From contig NZ_NWUW01000033.1 of NCBI RefSeq assembly GCF_002746455.1, positions 1 through 41,892 on the forward strand: a stretch of DNA of 41,892 nt. Reading direction: 5' to 3'. Position 1 is the first letter of the stretch. Each line of letters opens with the position of its first letter. The notes beneath the pieces are model-generated. The model saw only the letters and a list, made by a program, of their open reading frames with translations. It was not told the DNA's origin and made no database searches. Shown piece by piece: positions 23,139 to 31,880 of this stretch. Made by a program: the position numbers and the translations under genes. The stretch comes from Bacillus fungorum. Lineage in GTDB: Bacteria; Bacillota; Bacilli; Bacillales; Bacillaceae_G.

Positions 23139-23621
23139 ATGTCAATCGAGGTAGGCAGCAAGTTACAGGGTAAAGTAACAGGTATTACAAATTTTGGGGC
23201 TTTTGTGGAGCTGCCAGAAGGCTTAACGGGTCTTGTTCATATTAGTGAAGTTGCTGATAATTATGTGAAAGATATTAACGATCACTTAAAAGTGGGCGAC
23301 CAAGTAGAAGTAAAAGTTATTAACGTTGAAAAAGATGGTAAGATCGGTTTATCTATTAAAAAAGCGAAAGAGCGTGAAAAAACAGAAGGAGATCGTCCAC
23401 GTGGTGAATACCAACGCGGTGGTGATCAACAACGTTCTGGACGTCCACAACGTAATCGCTCTTTCAACAGAGATAACCGTGGTGGCGGTAACGAACGCGC
23501 TCCAAAAGAAACATTCGAGCAAAAGATGGCACGTTTCTTAAAGGATAGCGAAGATCGTTTAACTTCTTTAAAGCGTAACACAGAATCTAAACGTGGTGGC
23601 CGTGGCGCACGTCGCGGATAA
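23139..23621 (+). CDS. yabR: S1-domain RNA-binding protein YabR
   Basis: 160-residue general-stress-type S1 protein. Residues ~1-75 form a canonical S1 OB fold (GSKLQGKVTGITNFGAFVEL, LVHISEVADNYV, KVINVEKDGKIGLSIKKA). The rest is a low-complexity tail rich in Arg, Gly, Gln and Asn, resembling RGG-type RNA-binding tails, with a short helical block (FEQKMARFLKDSEDRL). AGGAGG is present but about 13 nt from the ATG, separated by a T8 run. It has its own strong promoter and terminator. Its role is probably ribosome or RNA association; this is inferred. Confidence 0.93.
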   Translation: MSIEVGSKLQGKVTGITNFGAFVELPEGLTGLVHISEVADNYVKDINDHLKVGDQVEVKVINVEKDGKIGLSIKKAKEREKTEGDRPRGEYQRGGDQQRSGRPQRNRSFNRDNRGGGNERAPKETFEQKMARFLKDSEDRLTSLKRNTESKRGGRGARRG

Positions 23622-23652
23622 TAAGAACGTTTAATTCTTAGCATATAGAGAG

Positions 23653-23684
23653 GTGCCCAGGGCAATTGCTCGGGGTGCTTTTTT
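23653..23684 (+). terminator. yabR terminator
   Basis: A 13-position GC-rich stem with a single mismatch (23653-23665 with 23666-23678, tight loop at CAATTG) and a T6 tail. Confidence 0.85.
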
Positions 23685-23724
23685 ATATGTGAAAATATAT
23701 TTTTAAAAAAGTTTTTAAGATGTG

Positions 23725-23753
23725 TTGACTTTAAATTATATCTGAGGTAAGAT
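23725..23753 (+). promoter_or_regulatory. Sigma-A promoter of the tRNA pair
   Basis: TTGACT (23725-23730), a 17-bp spacer and TAAGAT (23748-23753), about 28 nt before the tRNA-Met gene. Confidence 0.7.
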
Positions 23754-23781
23754 ACTAATTGTCCGTTAAATAAGACGACAT

Positions 23782-23855
23782 GGCGGTGTAGCTCAGCTGG
23801 CTAGAGCGTACGGTTCATACCCGTGAGGTCGGGGGTTCGATCCCCTCCGCCGCTA
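23782..23855 (+). tRNA. tRNA-Met (CAT), elongator
   Basis: 74-nt cloverleaf with acceptor GGCGGTG pairing with CGCCGCT, discriminator A, D-arm GTAGCTCAGCTGG, anticodon loop TTCATAC (CAT) and T-arm TTCGATC. CCA is not encoded, so it must be added by the CCA enzyme. The 5' end base-pairs normally, unlike initiator tRNA, so this is the elongator species. Confidence 0.96.
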
Positions 23856-23868
23856 TATTTAATTTAAC

Positions 23869-23940
23869 GGCCCGTTGGTCAAGTGGTTAAGACACCGCCC
23901 TTTCACGGCGGTAACACGGGTTCGAATCCCGTACGGGTCA
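23869..23940 (+). tRNA. tRNA-Glu (TTC)
   Basis: 72-nt cloverleaf: acceptor GGCCCGT with ACGGGTC, discriminator A, anticodon loop CTTTCAC (TTC), T-loop TTCGAAT. No encoded CCA. It lies 13 nt after tRNA-Met, in the same transcript. Confidence 0.96.
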
Positions 23941-23943
23941 TCT

Positions 23944-23977
23944 AAAAAGATCATGCAAATTTGCATGATCTTTTTTT
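23944..23977 (+). terminator. tRNA operon terminator
   Basis: A perfect inverted repeat AAAAAGATCATGCAAA/TTTGCATGATCTTTTT (23944-23959 with 23960-23975) in a T7 tail, 3 nt after tRNA-Glu. Confidence 0.9.
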
Positions 23978-24087
23978 GTTAAATAAATTAAGACATACAA
24001 CACTTCTACAAAATTACCCTATATTTTCTGAATGTTCGATTAAAACATTAAAAATAAAATACGTACCGTGTATATATGTAGAGTTAT

Positions 24088-24105
24088 TTCGAATAAAAAG
24101 TCGAA
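24088..24105 (+). promoter_or_regulatory. Candidate Spo0A boxes upstream of spoIIE
   Basis: TTCGAAT (24088-24094) and AGTCGAA (24099-24105) each differ from TGNCGAA (either strand) at one or two bases. They lie 27-44 bp upstream of the -35, where Spo0A binds the B. subtilis spoIIE promoter. Confidence 0.5.
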
Positions 24106-24131
24106 CGATTATAAAAGTGAAAACTGTTGTT

Positions 24132-24164
24132 TTGACAAAAATCCCAATAATCATCTTTTATAAT
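24132..24164 (+). promoter_or_regulatory. Spo0A-type sigma-A promoter of spoIIE with 21-bp spacer
   Basis: Consensus TTGACA (24132-24137) and consensus TATAAT (24159-24164) are separated by 21 bp instead of 17. The same abnormal spacing is known for the Spo0A-activated spoIIE and spoIIG promoters of B. subtilis and makes the promoter dependent on Spo0A~P. Confidence 0.8.
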
Positions 24165-24199
24165 GACAGTAATTAAACTATGCAGGTGGTGTTAAAAAT

Positions 24200-26671
24200 A
24201 TGCCTAAAGCAGGAAGGAATACTATGAATACAAGTGCATTGGCAATGAATGAGAGTCAGCTTGGAGCAGTAAAGTGGACGAGTAAGTTGCGAATGAAGTT
24301 TGAACAAGTTTTCTTTAGATGGGGATTTATTATTGTTGTTATGGGTTTTCTTTTGGGACGAGCATATATATTAACAAACATTTTACCGTTTGCACTGCCG
24401 TTTTTTGCTGCTGTTTATGTTATGAAGCGGGATAAAATGCCGCTCGCGTTCTTGGCTCTAATGGGGGGCGCACTTTCAGTTTCGATAGATAATTTATTCT
24501 TTACCTTTGCATCTATTTTTACTTTCTTCATTTATAATATCTTCTTTAGTCGATTTACACGTAAAACTGTTGGACTTGTTCCATTCCAAGTATTTATCTC
24601 CGCATTAACCGCACATTTAGTTGTCGTATATTTTGCGCAACAAACCGTCACCATGTACGATTTACTCGTTAGTACAATTGAGGCAGGGCTTAGCTTCGTA
24701 TTAACTATGATATTTTTACAAAGTGTTCCGCTTTTAGTAGAAAGAAAAGGGAAGCAACAAGCGTTAGAGACAGAAGAAATTGTTTGTTTAATTATATTAC
24801 TAGCATCTGTTTTAACAGGTACAACAGATTGGTTTGTATATGATGCTTCTATTCAACATGTTTTTACTAGATATTTAGTGCTCGTGTTTGCATTTATCGC
24901 GGGGGCTGCTACAGGGTCTACAGTGGGTGTTGTCACTGGATTAATATTAAGTTTAGCGAATGTCTCAAGTTTATCTCAACTGAGCCTGCTTGCTTTTTCT
25001 GGGCTACTTGGTGGTTTGTTAAAAGAAGGGAAGCGTTTAGGTGTTAGTTTAGGTTTATTGATTGGGACGAGCTTGATTACGCTATATGTAGACAAGCAAA
25101 CAAACATTGTGACAACTTTAATTGAATCTGGTGTGGCGATTGCTTTCTTCTTATTAACACCGAAACTTGTTATGGATCGTATTGCTAAATTTATGCCAGG
25201 CACACAGGAACATTCGCAAGATCAACAACAGTACTTAAGAAGGATGCGTGATGTTACAGCGAGTAAAATCAATCAATTTGCCAATGTATTTGCTGCTTTA
25301 TCTAATAGCTTTTCTGTATATGGATATGTGGAGGAGGAAGATAAAGAGACAGAAGCAGATTTGTTCTTAAGTACAATTACTGCGAAAACATGTCAAACAT
25401 GCTTTAAAAAGGATCAATGCTGGGTAGTTAATTTCGACAAAACTTATGATTATATGAAACAAATAATGAGCGAAACGGAAGAGGGGACGTTGCAGCATAA
25501 TCGGAAGTTAGTTCGTGAATGGGACAAGCATTGTGTGAGAGGGAAGAAAGTGACGGATTTAGTAGCAGGTGAATTAGATCACTTCTATGAGGGGCAAAAA
25601 TTACGAAAACAAATGAAAGAAAATCGTAGAATAGTAGCAGAGCAACTATTAGGTGTATCAAAAGTTATGGAGGATTTTGCTAAGGAGATACAAAGAGAAC
25701 GAGAAAATCATCAAGTACAGGAAGAACAGATTTTGCAAGCCTTTCGTGATTTTGGTGTAGAAGTAGAGCATGTTGATATTTATTGTTTAGATAGAGGAAG
25801 TATTGATATTGAAATGTTGATTCCAGTTGCATCTAATGAACACGGAGAGTGTGAAAAATTAGTTGCACCAATGCTTTCTGATATTCTAAAGGAAAATATT
25901 GTTGTTAAACATGAAGAAAAATCTTCTTATCCGAACGGCCACAGCTTAATATCATTTGGTTCAGCAAAAACGTATTCTCTTGATACGGGCTTAGCCACAG
26001 CTGCAAAAGGCGGTGGGTTTGTTTCGGGTGATTCTTATGCGATGATGGATTTAAGTGTTGGTAAATATGCTCTTGCAATTAGTGATGGTATGGGAAATGG
26101 GCAAAGAGCTCATATGGAGAGTAAAGAAACGGTGAAACTATTACAAAAAATACTTCAATCAGGCATTGATGAGGAAATAGCAATTAAGTCTATCAATTCT
26201 ATTCTTTCTTTAAGAACAACAGAAGAGATGTTTACGACGTTAGATTTAGCTATGGTAGATTTGCGGGATGCGAGTGCGAAGTTTTTAAAGATTGGATCGA
26301 CGCCTAGTTTTGTTAAACGCGCAAATAATATTTTGAAAATTGAAGCAAGTAATTTGCCGATGGGAATTATTGAGGATGTTGAAGTCGATGTAGTGGGTGA
26401 GCAATTAAAAACAGGCGATATCCTTATTATGATGAGCGATGGGATTTTTGAGGGAGCGCAACATGTGGAGAATCATGAATTATGGATGAAGCGGAAAATT
26501 AAAGAGTTACAAACTGAAGATCCGCAAGAAATTGCTGATATCATCATGGAAGAGGTGATTCGCTCTGGTGATGGTTATATAAATGATGATATGACTATTG
26601 TAGTGGCGAAAGTGAAGAAAAATATGCCGAAATGGGCTACCATTCCAATTGTGGGAATGCAGGCACAATAA
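24200..26671 (+). CDS. spoIIE: Stage II sporulation protein E (SpoIIE phosphatase)
   Basis: 823-residue membrane-anchored PP2C-type phosphatase that dephosphorylates SpoIIAA to release sigma-F in the forespore and takes part in polar septation with FtsZ. The N-terminal ~330 residues form about ten transmembrane helices, beginning with FIIVVMGFLLGRAYIL. A central oligomerisation region of ~330-590 is followed by the catalytic domain ~590-823. Metal-binding aspartates D611 (SGDSYAMM) and D629 (SDGMGNGQRA) match the catalytic pair known in B. subtilis. AGGTGGTG precedes ATG 24200. It is monocistronic, with a Spo0A-type promoter upstream and a terminator downstream. Confidence 0.98.
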   Translation: MPKAGRNTMNTSALAMNESQLGAVKWTSKLRMKFEQVFFRWGFIIVVMGFLLGRAYILTNILPFALPFFAAVYVMKRDKMPLAFLALMGGALSVSIDNLFFTFASIFTFFIYNIFFSRFTRKTVGLVPFQVFISALTAHLVVVYFAQQTVTMYDLLVSTIEAGLSFVLTMIFLQSVPLLVERKGKQQALETEEIVCLIILLASVLTGTTDWFVYDASIQHVFTRYLVLVFAFIAGAATGSTVGVVTGLILSLANVSSLSQLSLLAFSGLLGGLLKEGKRLGVSLGLLIGTSLITLYVDKQTNIVTTLIESGVAIAFFLLTPKLVMDRIAKFMPGTQEHSQDQQQYLRRMRDVTASKINQFANVFAALSNSFSVYGYVEEEDKETEADLFLSTITAKTCQTCFKKDQCWVVNFDKTYDYMKQIMSETEEGTLQHNRKLVREWDKHCVRGKKVTDLVAGELDHFYEGQKLRKQMKENRRIVAEQLLGVSKVMEDFAKEIQRERENHQVQEEQILQAFRDFGVEVEHVDIYCLDRGSIDIEMLIPVASNEHGECEKLVAPMLSDILKENIVVKHEEKSSYPNGHSLISFGSAKTYSLDTGLATAAKGGGFVSGDSYAMMDLSVGKYALAISDGMGNGQRAHMESKETVKLLQKILQSGIDEEIAIKSINSILSLRTTEEMFTTLDLAMVDLRDASAKFLKIGSTPSFVKRANNILKIEASNLPMGIIEDVEVDVVGEQLKTGDILIMMSDGIFEGAQHVENHELWMKRKIKELQTEDPQEIADIIMEEVIRSGDGYINDDMTIVVAKVKKNMPKWATIPIVGMQAQ

Positions 26672-26710
26672 AGTTGGAGTGTGATGTTTCTTTATCGCTT
26701 TTTCTTTCTG

Positions 26711-26739
26711 AAAACCTAGGTGAATACCTAGGTTTTTTT
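26711..26739 (+). terminator. spoIIE terminator
   Basis: An 11-bp perfect stem (26711-26721 with 26726-26736) with loop GAAT and a T7 tail. Confidence 0.9.
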
Positions 26740-26820
26740 GCTTTAAAAGGTAATGTTATTATTTTTGTGAATATGTACGGATGATGTAAGATAAAAATGT
26801 AATTTTTGTATATCTTTTTT

Positions 26821-26849
26821 TTGCACAATGTTTGTAAAAGTTGTACCAT
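26821..26849 (+). promoter_or_regulatory. Possible tilS-hpt promoter
   Basis: TTGCAC (26821-26826), a 17-bp spacer and TACCAT (26844-26849). A TATAAA lies at 26850-26855, just downstream, as an alternative -10 without a matching -35. Confidence 0.4.
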
Positions 26850-26904
26850 TATAAACAAGGTAACTAACGTTGCTGTTCTTGTTTAATGAAAGGTGATTAC
26901 GAAG

Positions 26905-28335
26905 TTGAAAGATACATTTGTTGAGAAGGTAGATGACTTTGTAAAGCAGCATGATGTATTAAAGGAACGTTCAACAATTGTTGTAGGGGTTTCTGGTGGT
27001 CCTGACTCTTTGGCTCTTCTATATTATTTGTTAGAAAAAAGAGCAGCAAAACAGTTTGAAATTGTAGTGGCGCATGTGGATCACATGTTTAGAGGTGAGG
27101 AATCTCATGAGGACCTACAGTTTGTGCAGGACCTTTGTAAAGGACTGGGAGTTATTTGCGAAACGATAAGGATTAATGTGTCGCAATATCAACAGCAATA
27201 CGGGATGAATGCACAGGTTGCTGCTAGAGAATGCAGATATGCATTTTTGGAAAGAATAATGAAGAAATATGATGCGAGATATGTAGCCCTTGGACATCAT
27301 GGTGATGATCAAGTAGAGACGATTTTAATGCGTCTTGTACGAGGGAGTACTCCGAAAGGATATGCAGGAATTGCAGTGAAGCGTCCTTTTCATAATGGGT
27401 ATTTAATTAGGCCGTTACTTGGAGTAACGAAGGAAGAAATTGTTGATTACTGTAATAAGCTAAAAATAATTCCTCGTATAGATCCAAGTAATAAAAAGGA
27501 AGTATATACAAGGAATCGATTACGTAAATATGTTCTTCCTCATTTGAAAGAAGAAAACCCACAAGTGCATGAGAAATTCCAAAAATTTAGCATGCAGATG
27601 CAAGAGGATGAGGCGTATTTGCAGGAATTAGCTTTTGAGAAAATGAATAAAGTAATTACAAAAAAAAGTGATAAACAAATTAGCTTATCAATTCCTGCCT
27701 TTGAATCCATGTCTATGCCTTTACAAAGAAGAGGGATTCAACTAATATTAAACTATCTTTATGAATATAAGATTCCATCTTCTCTTTCCTCTATACATAT
27801 TGACAAAGTGATTGAGTTTTTTAAGCGGACACAACCTTCGGGTTCACTTGATTTCCCAGGTGATTTGAAAATTGTTCGCGCATACGAGGAGTGCAGCTTT
27901 GGATTTAAACAAGAAATTGTTTCTCCTTTTTCACAAGATTTATCAGTGCCCGGGACAATTACACTATCGAACGGGGATAAGCTTGTAACAGAGGTGAGCG
28001 AAGATATACCAAGTAACATGAATGAAACAGTATTTGTTGCTAAGTATAATGATATATCATATCCACTTCGTATTCGTTCTAGAGAAAATGGAGATCGCAT
28101 GTCAATACAAGGTATGAATGGCACCAAAAAGATAAAAGCTATTTTTATCGAAGCGAAAGTACCAAGAGAAAAAAGAGAAGAATGGCCGGTCGTTTGTGAT
28201 GCAAGTGGGAATATTATTTGGGTACCCTTGTTGAAGCGATCTGCATTTGCTATCTCGAAAGAGACGGCAAAGAAGGATAAATATATGATTATTCACTACA
28301 AAAGCAAGGAGTCTTCCGGGAGGATAATGAAATGA
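26905..28335 (+). CDS. tilS: tRNA(Ile)-lysidine synthetase
   Basis: 476-residue N-type ATP pyrophosphatase that converts C34 of the CAU-anticodon tRNA-Ile to lysidine so it reads AUA. The PP-loop SGGPDS lies near residue 30 (VVGVSGGPDSLALLYYL), followed by VAHVDHMFRGEES and the conserved GHHGDDQVETILMRLVRG. C-terminal tRNA-recognition domains complete the usual length. GTG 26893 is in frame, but AAAGGTGAT is spaced 7 nt before TTG 26905, giving MKDTFVEKVDDF, the group's usual N-terminus. Its stop overlaps the hpt start by 4 nt. Confidence 0.96.
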   Translation: MKDTFVEKVDDFVKQHDVLKERSTIVVGVSGGPDSLALLYYLLEKRAAKQFEIVVAHVDHMFRGEESHEDLQFVQDLCKGLGVICETIRINVSQYQQQYGMNAQVAARECRYAFLERIMKKYDARYVALGHHGDDQVETILMRLVRGSTPKGYAGIAVKRPFHNGYLIRPLLGVTKEEIVDYCNKLKIIPRIDPSNKKEVYTRNRLRKYVLPHLKEENPQVHEKFQKFSMQMQEDEAYLQELAFEKMNKVITKKSDKQISLSIPAFESMSMPLQRRGIQLILNYLYEYKIPSSLSSIHIDKVIEFFKRTQPSGSLDFPGDLKIVRAYEECSFGFKQEIVSPFSQDLSVPGTITLSNGDKLVTEVSEDIPSNMNETVFVAKYNDISYPLRIRSRENGDRMSIQGMNGTKKIKAIFIEAKVPREKREEWPVVCDASGNIIWVPLLKRSAFAISKETAKKDKYMIIHYKSKESSGRIMK

Positions 28336-28874
28336 TGAATCAAGATATCGAAAAAGTATTAATTTCTGAAGAACAAATACAAGAAAAGGTGCGCGAATTA
28401 GGTGCAATTATTGCAGAGGATTATAAAAACACAGTACCTCTTGCGATTGGTGTATTAAAAGGCGCAATGCCATTCATGGCAGATTTATTAAAGAGAACAG
28501 ATACATATCTTGAAATGGATTTTATGGCTGTATCTAGTTACGGTCACTCTACTGTTTCAACAGGCGAAGTGAAAATTTTAAAAGACCTTGATACATCTGT
28601 AGAAGGTCGCGATATTTTAATCGTTGAAGATATTATTGATAGCGGTCTTACGCTAAGCTACTTAGTAGACCTATTTAAATATCGTAAAGCGAAGTCTGTA
28701 AAAATTGTTACGTTATTAGATAAGCCGACAGGCCGTAAGGTAGATTTGAAAGCGGATTATGTTGGATTTACTGTACCGCATGAATTTGTTGTAGGGTATG
28801 GATTGGATTATAAAGAGCAGTACCGTAATCTTCCTTATGTAGGAGTATTAAAACCAAGCGTTTACTCAAATTAA
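28332..28874 (+). CDS. hpt: Hypoxanthine-guanine phosphoribosyltransferase
   Basis: 180-residue purine salvage enzyme that joins hypoxanthine or guanine to PRPP. The type I PRTase PRPP motif is ILIVEDIIDSGLTL. PLAIGVLKGAMPFMADL and the C-terminal DYVGFTVPHEFVVGYGLDY are present. It starts at the first of two adjacent ATGs, inside the tilS stop (coupled); GGGAGGAT lies upstream. The tilS-hpt-ftsH order is the same as in B. subtilis and many other Firmicutes. In several of them TilS and Hpt act together on ftsH expression, which is known elsewhere and not visible here. Confidence 0.97.
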   Translation: MMNQDIEKVLISEEQIQEKVRELGAIIAEDYKNTVPLAIGVLKGAMPFMADLLKRTDTYLEMDFMAVSSYGHSTVSTGEVKILKDLDTSVEGRDILIVEDIIDSGLTLSYLVDLFKYRKAKSVKIVTLLDKPTGRKVDLKADYVGFTVPHEFVVGYGLDYKEQYRNLPYVGVLKPSVYSN

Positions 28875-28959
28875 TTAAATACAGGCGTCACAATTGTATA
28901 GGAAAGTTTTTCTATGTTACGATTTACTATAGTGTTTATGCCGTGAGAGGAGGTTAGGA

Positions 28960-30861
28960 ATGAATCGTATCTTCCGTAATACCATCTTTTATTTACTGAT
29001 ATTCCTAGTAGTAATTGGAATCGTGAGCTATTTTAATGGTTCGACACAAAAAACGACATCAGTTAGCTACGATAAATTCATTACTAAACTAGAAAAAGGT
29101 GAAGTGCGTAATGTGCAACTTCAACCGAAAAATGGTGTATTTGAGGTAAAAGGACAATTTAATAACTCTAGCCAGGGAGAACAATTTGTTACTTATGCAC
29201 CAAATACTGAGGAATTACAAAAGAAAATTAATGACAAAGCACAAGGGGCTGAAGTTAAGTATCAACCAGCTGAAGAAACAAGTGCTTGGGTAACCTTCTT
29301 TACTTCTATCATTCCGTTTGTCATTATCTTCATTTTATTCTTCTTCTTATTAAACCAAGCTCAGGGCGGTGGTAGCCGTGTTATGAACTTCGGAAAAAGT
29401 AAGGCGAAGTTATATAATGACGAAAAGAAAAAAGTTCGTTTCAGAGATGTTGCTGGAGCGGATGAAGAGAAACAAGAGCTTGTTGAGGTAGTTGAATTCT
29501 TGAAAGACCCTCGTAAGTTTGCTGAAGTTGGTGCCCGTATTCCGAAGGGTGTTCTATTAGTGGGACCTCCAGGTACAGGTAAAACTTTACTAGCACGTGC
29601 CGTTGCAGGTGAGGCAGGCGTTCCGTTCTTCTCTATCAGTGGTTCTGATTTCGTAGAGATGTTCGTCGGTGTCGGTGCATCACGTGTACGTGATTTATTC
29701 GAAAACGCAAAGAAAAATGCTCCTTGTATCATTTTCATTGATGAAATTGATGCGGTAGGACGTCAACGTGGCGCAGGTCTTGGTGGTGGCCATGATGAGC
29801 GTGAGCAAACGTTGAACCAATTACTTGTTGAAATGGATGGATTCGGTGCAAACGAAGGTATTATTATCATCGCTGCGACAAACCGTCCTGATATTCTTGA
29901 CCCAGCATTATTACGTCCAGGTCGTTTTGACCGTCAAATTACAGTAGATCGTCCAGATGTAAATGGTCGTGAAGCTGTACTTAAAGTACACGCTCGTAAT
30001 AAACCGCTTGATGAGAATATTAACTTAAGAGCAATCGCAACTCGTACGCCAGGATTCTCTGGTGCCGATCTTGAAAACTTATTAAACGAAGCTGCTTTAG
30101 TGGCTGCACGTCAAGATAAGAAGAAAATTGATATGAGTGACATTGATGAAGCAACGGATCGTGTTATTGCAGGTCCAGCTAAGAAAAGTCGTGTTATCTC
30201 TGAAAAAGAACGTAATATCGTTGCTTTCCATGAAGCGGGCCACACTGTAATTGGTGTTGTTCTTGATGAAGCTGATGTCGTTCATAAAGTAACAATTGTC
30301 CCTCGTGGTCAAGCTGGTGGATATGCAGTAATGCTTCCGAAAGAAGATCGTTACTTCATGACAAAACCAGAGTTACTTGATAAAATCACTGGTTTACTTG
30401 GTGGTCGAGTAGCTGAAGAGATTGTATTTGGTGAAGTAAGTACAGGTGCTCATAATGACTTCCAACGTGCGACTGGTATTGCAAGACGTATGGTTACGGA
30501 ATTTGGTATGAGTGATAAGCTTGGACCAATGCAATTTGGTAGCTCGCAAGGTGGTCAAGTGTTCTTAGGAAGAGACTTCCATTCAGAACAAAACTATAGT
30601 GATGCGATTGCACATGAAATCGATGTGGAAATGCAAACGATTATGAAAGAATGTTATGCTCGTGCAAAAGAAATTCTTACTGAAAATCGTGATAAACTAG
30701 ATCTTATTGCGAAAACGTTACTTGAAGTAGAAACGTTAGATGCAGAGCAAATCAATCATTTATGTGATTATGGCAGATTGCCAGAACGTCCAACATCTTC
30801 AGCTGATGTGAAAGTAAACATCAACATGAAGAAGGACGATGAAGATACAGAAGATAAGTAA
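28960..30861 (+). CDS. ftsH: ATP-dependent zinc metalloprotease FtsH
   Basis: 633-residue membrane-bound AAA+ protease that degrades misfolded membrane proteins and regulators; in B. subtilis it is also needed for sporulation. Transmembrane helix 1 is at ~8-24, an extracellular domain follows, and helix 2 is at ~107-131. The AAA module has Walker A at 202-209 (GPPGTGKT), Walker B IIFIDEID and the second region of homology. The protease domain has the zinc motif HEAGH. The C-terminal tail is short and acidic/lysine-rich. GGAGG precedes the ATG closely. A terminator follows. Confidence 0.98.
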   Translation: MNRIFRNTIFYLLIFLVVIGIVSYFNGSTQKTTSVSYDKFITKLEKGEVRNVQLQPKNGVFEVKGQFNNSSQGEQFVTYAPNTEELQKKINDKAQGAEVKYQPAEETSAWVTFFTSIIPFVIIFILFFFLLNQAQGGGSRVMNFGKSKAKLYNDEKKKVRFRDVAGADEEKQELVEVVEFLKDPRKFAEVGARIPKGVLLVGPPGTGKTLLARAVAGEAGVPFFSISGSDFVEMFVGVGASRVRDLFENAKKNAPCIIFIDEIDAVGRQRGAGLGGGHDEREQTLNQLLVEMDGFGANEGIIIIAATNRPDILDPALLRPGRFDRQITVDRPDVNGREAVLKVHARNKPLDENINLRAIATRTPGFSGADLENLLNEAALVAARQDKKKIDMSDIDEATDRVIAGPAKKSRVISEKERNIVAFHEAGHTVIGVVLDEADVVHKVTIVPRGQAGGYAVMLPKEDRYFMTKPELLDKITGLLGGRVAEEIVFGEVSTGAHNDFQRATGIARRMVTEFGMSDKLGPMQFGSSQGGQVFLGRDFHSEQNYSDAIAHEIDVEMQTIMKECYARAKEILTENRDKLDLIAKTLLEVETLDAEQINHLCDYGRLPERPTSSADVKVNINMKKDDEDTEDK

Positions 30862-30867
30862 GAGATG

Positions 30868-30897
30868 AAGGAGTGACGATAGTCACTCCTTTTTTAT
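30868..30897 (+). terminator. ftsH terminator
   Basis: A 10-bp perfect stem AAGGAGTGAC/GTCACTCCTT (30868-30877 with 30882-30891) with loop GATA and a T-rich tail. Confidence 0.9.
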
Positions 30898-31085
30898 TTG
30901 TGGAACGAAGTGAAGTGGAAAAAGAATTTAAATAAAACTGGTATTAAAAATTGAAATAGAGAGTCATCTTTTTGTAAAATGATGAGGATAGAAAAGCTGA
31001 TTATATAAGTATGTGTGATATGATGTTTTTATAAGTTTTATACATACTGCACAAATATAGATTAAATAAGATAAGTGGTGAGAAT

Positions 31086-31874
31086 ATGATTTTTGTATTG
31101 GATGTAGGGAACACAAATGCTGTGCTAGGCGTGTTTGAAGAGGGGGAACTTCGTCAACATTGGCGCATGGAAACAGATCGTCATAAGACAGAAGATGAAT
31201 ATGGAATGCTTGTAAAGCAGTTGCTTGAGCATGAGGGTCTTTCGTTTGAAGATGTGAAAGGTATTATCGTGTCTTCAGTCGTACCACCAATTATGTTTGC
31301 TTTAGAGCGCATGTGTGAAAAGTATTTTAAAATTAAACCGCTTGTAGTAGGTCCTGGAATAAAAACGGGGCTAAATATTAAATATGAAAATCCACGTGAA
31401 GTAGGCGCGGACCGAATTGTAAATGCAGTAGCAGGAATCCACTTATATGGAAGTCCGCTTATTATTGTCGATTTTGGTACGGCTACGACATATTGTTATA
31501 TTAACGAAGAAAAGCATTATATGGGTGGAGTTATTACGCCGGGAATTATGATTTCAGCAGAGGCTTTATATAGTAGAGCGGCAAAACTTCCTCGTATTGA
31601 AATTACAAAACCAAGCAGTGTTGTTGGGAAGAATACAGTAAGTGCGATGCAATCTGGTATTCTTTATGGGTATGTTGGACAAGTGGAAGGTATCGTTAAG
31701 CGTATGAAAGAGGAAGCTAAACAAGAACCGAAAGTTATTGCAACAGGTGGATTGGCGAAATTAATTTCAGAAGAATCGAATGTCATTGATGTTGTAGATC
31801 CATTTTTAACATTAAAAGGTTTATATATGTTATACGAGCGTAATGCAAATTTACAGCATGAGAAAGGTGAATAA
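31086..31874 (+). CDS. coaX: Type III pantothenate kinase
   Basis: 262-residue ASKHA-fold kinase, first committed step of coenzyme A synthesis. The phosphate-binding motif [10 protein letters not shown] is at the N-terminus, the pantothenate/ribose motif is [11 protein letters not shown], and [11 protein letters not shown] and ATGGLAKLI follow. This family is feedback-insensitive and needs a monovalent cation. Start ATG 31086 with GTGGTGAG upstream. It is followed 6 nt later by hslO, whose ribosome binding site lies in the coaX 3' end, so they are co-transcribed. Confidence 0.97.
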
Positions 31875-31880
31875 ATAAGT

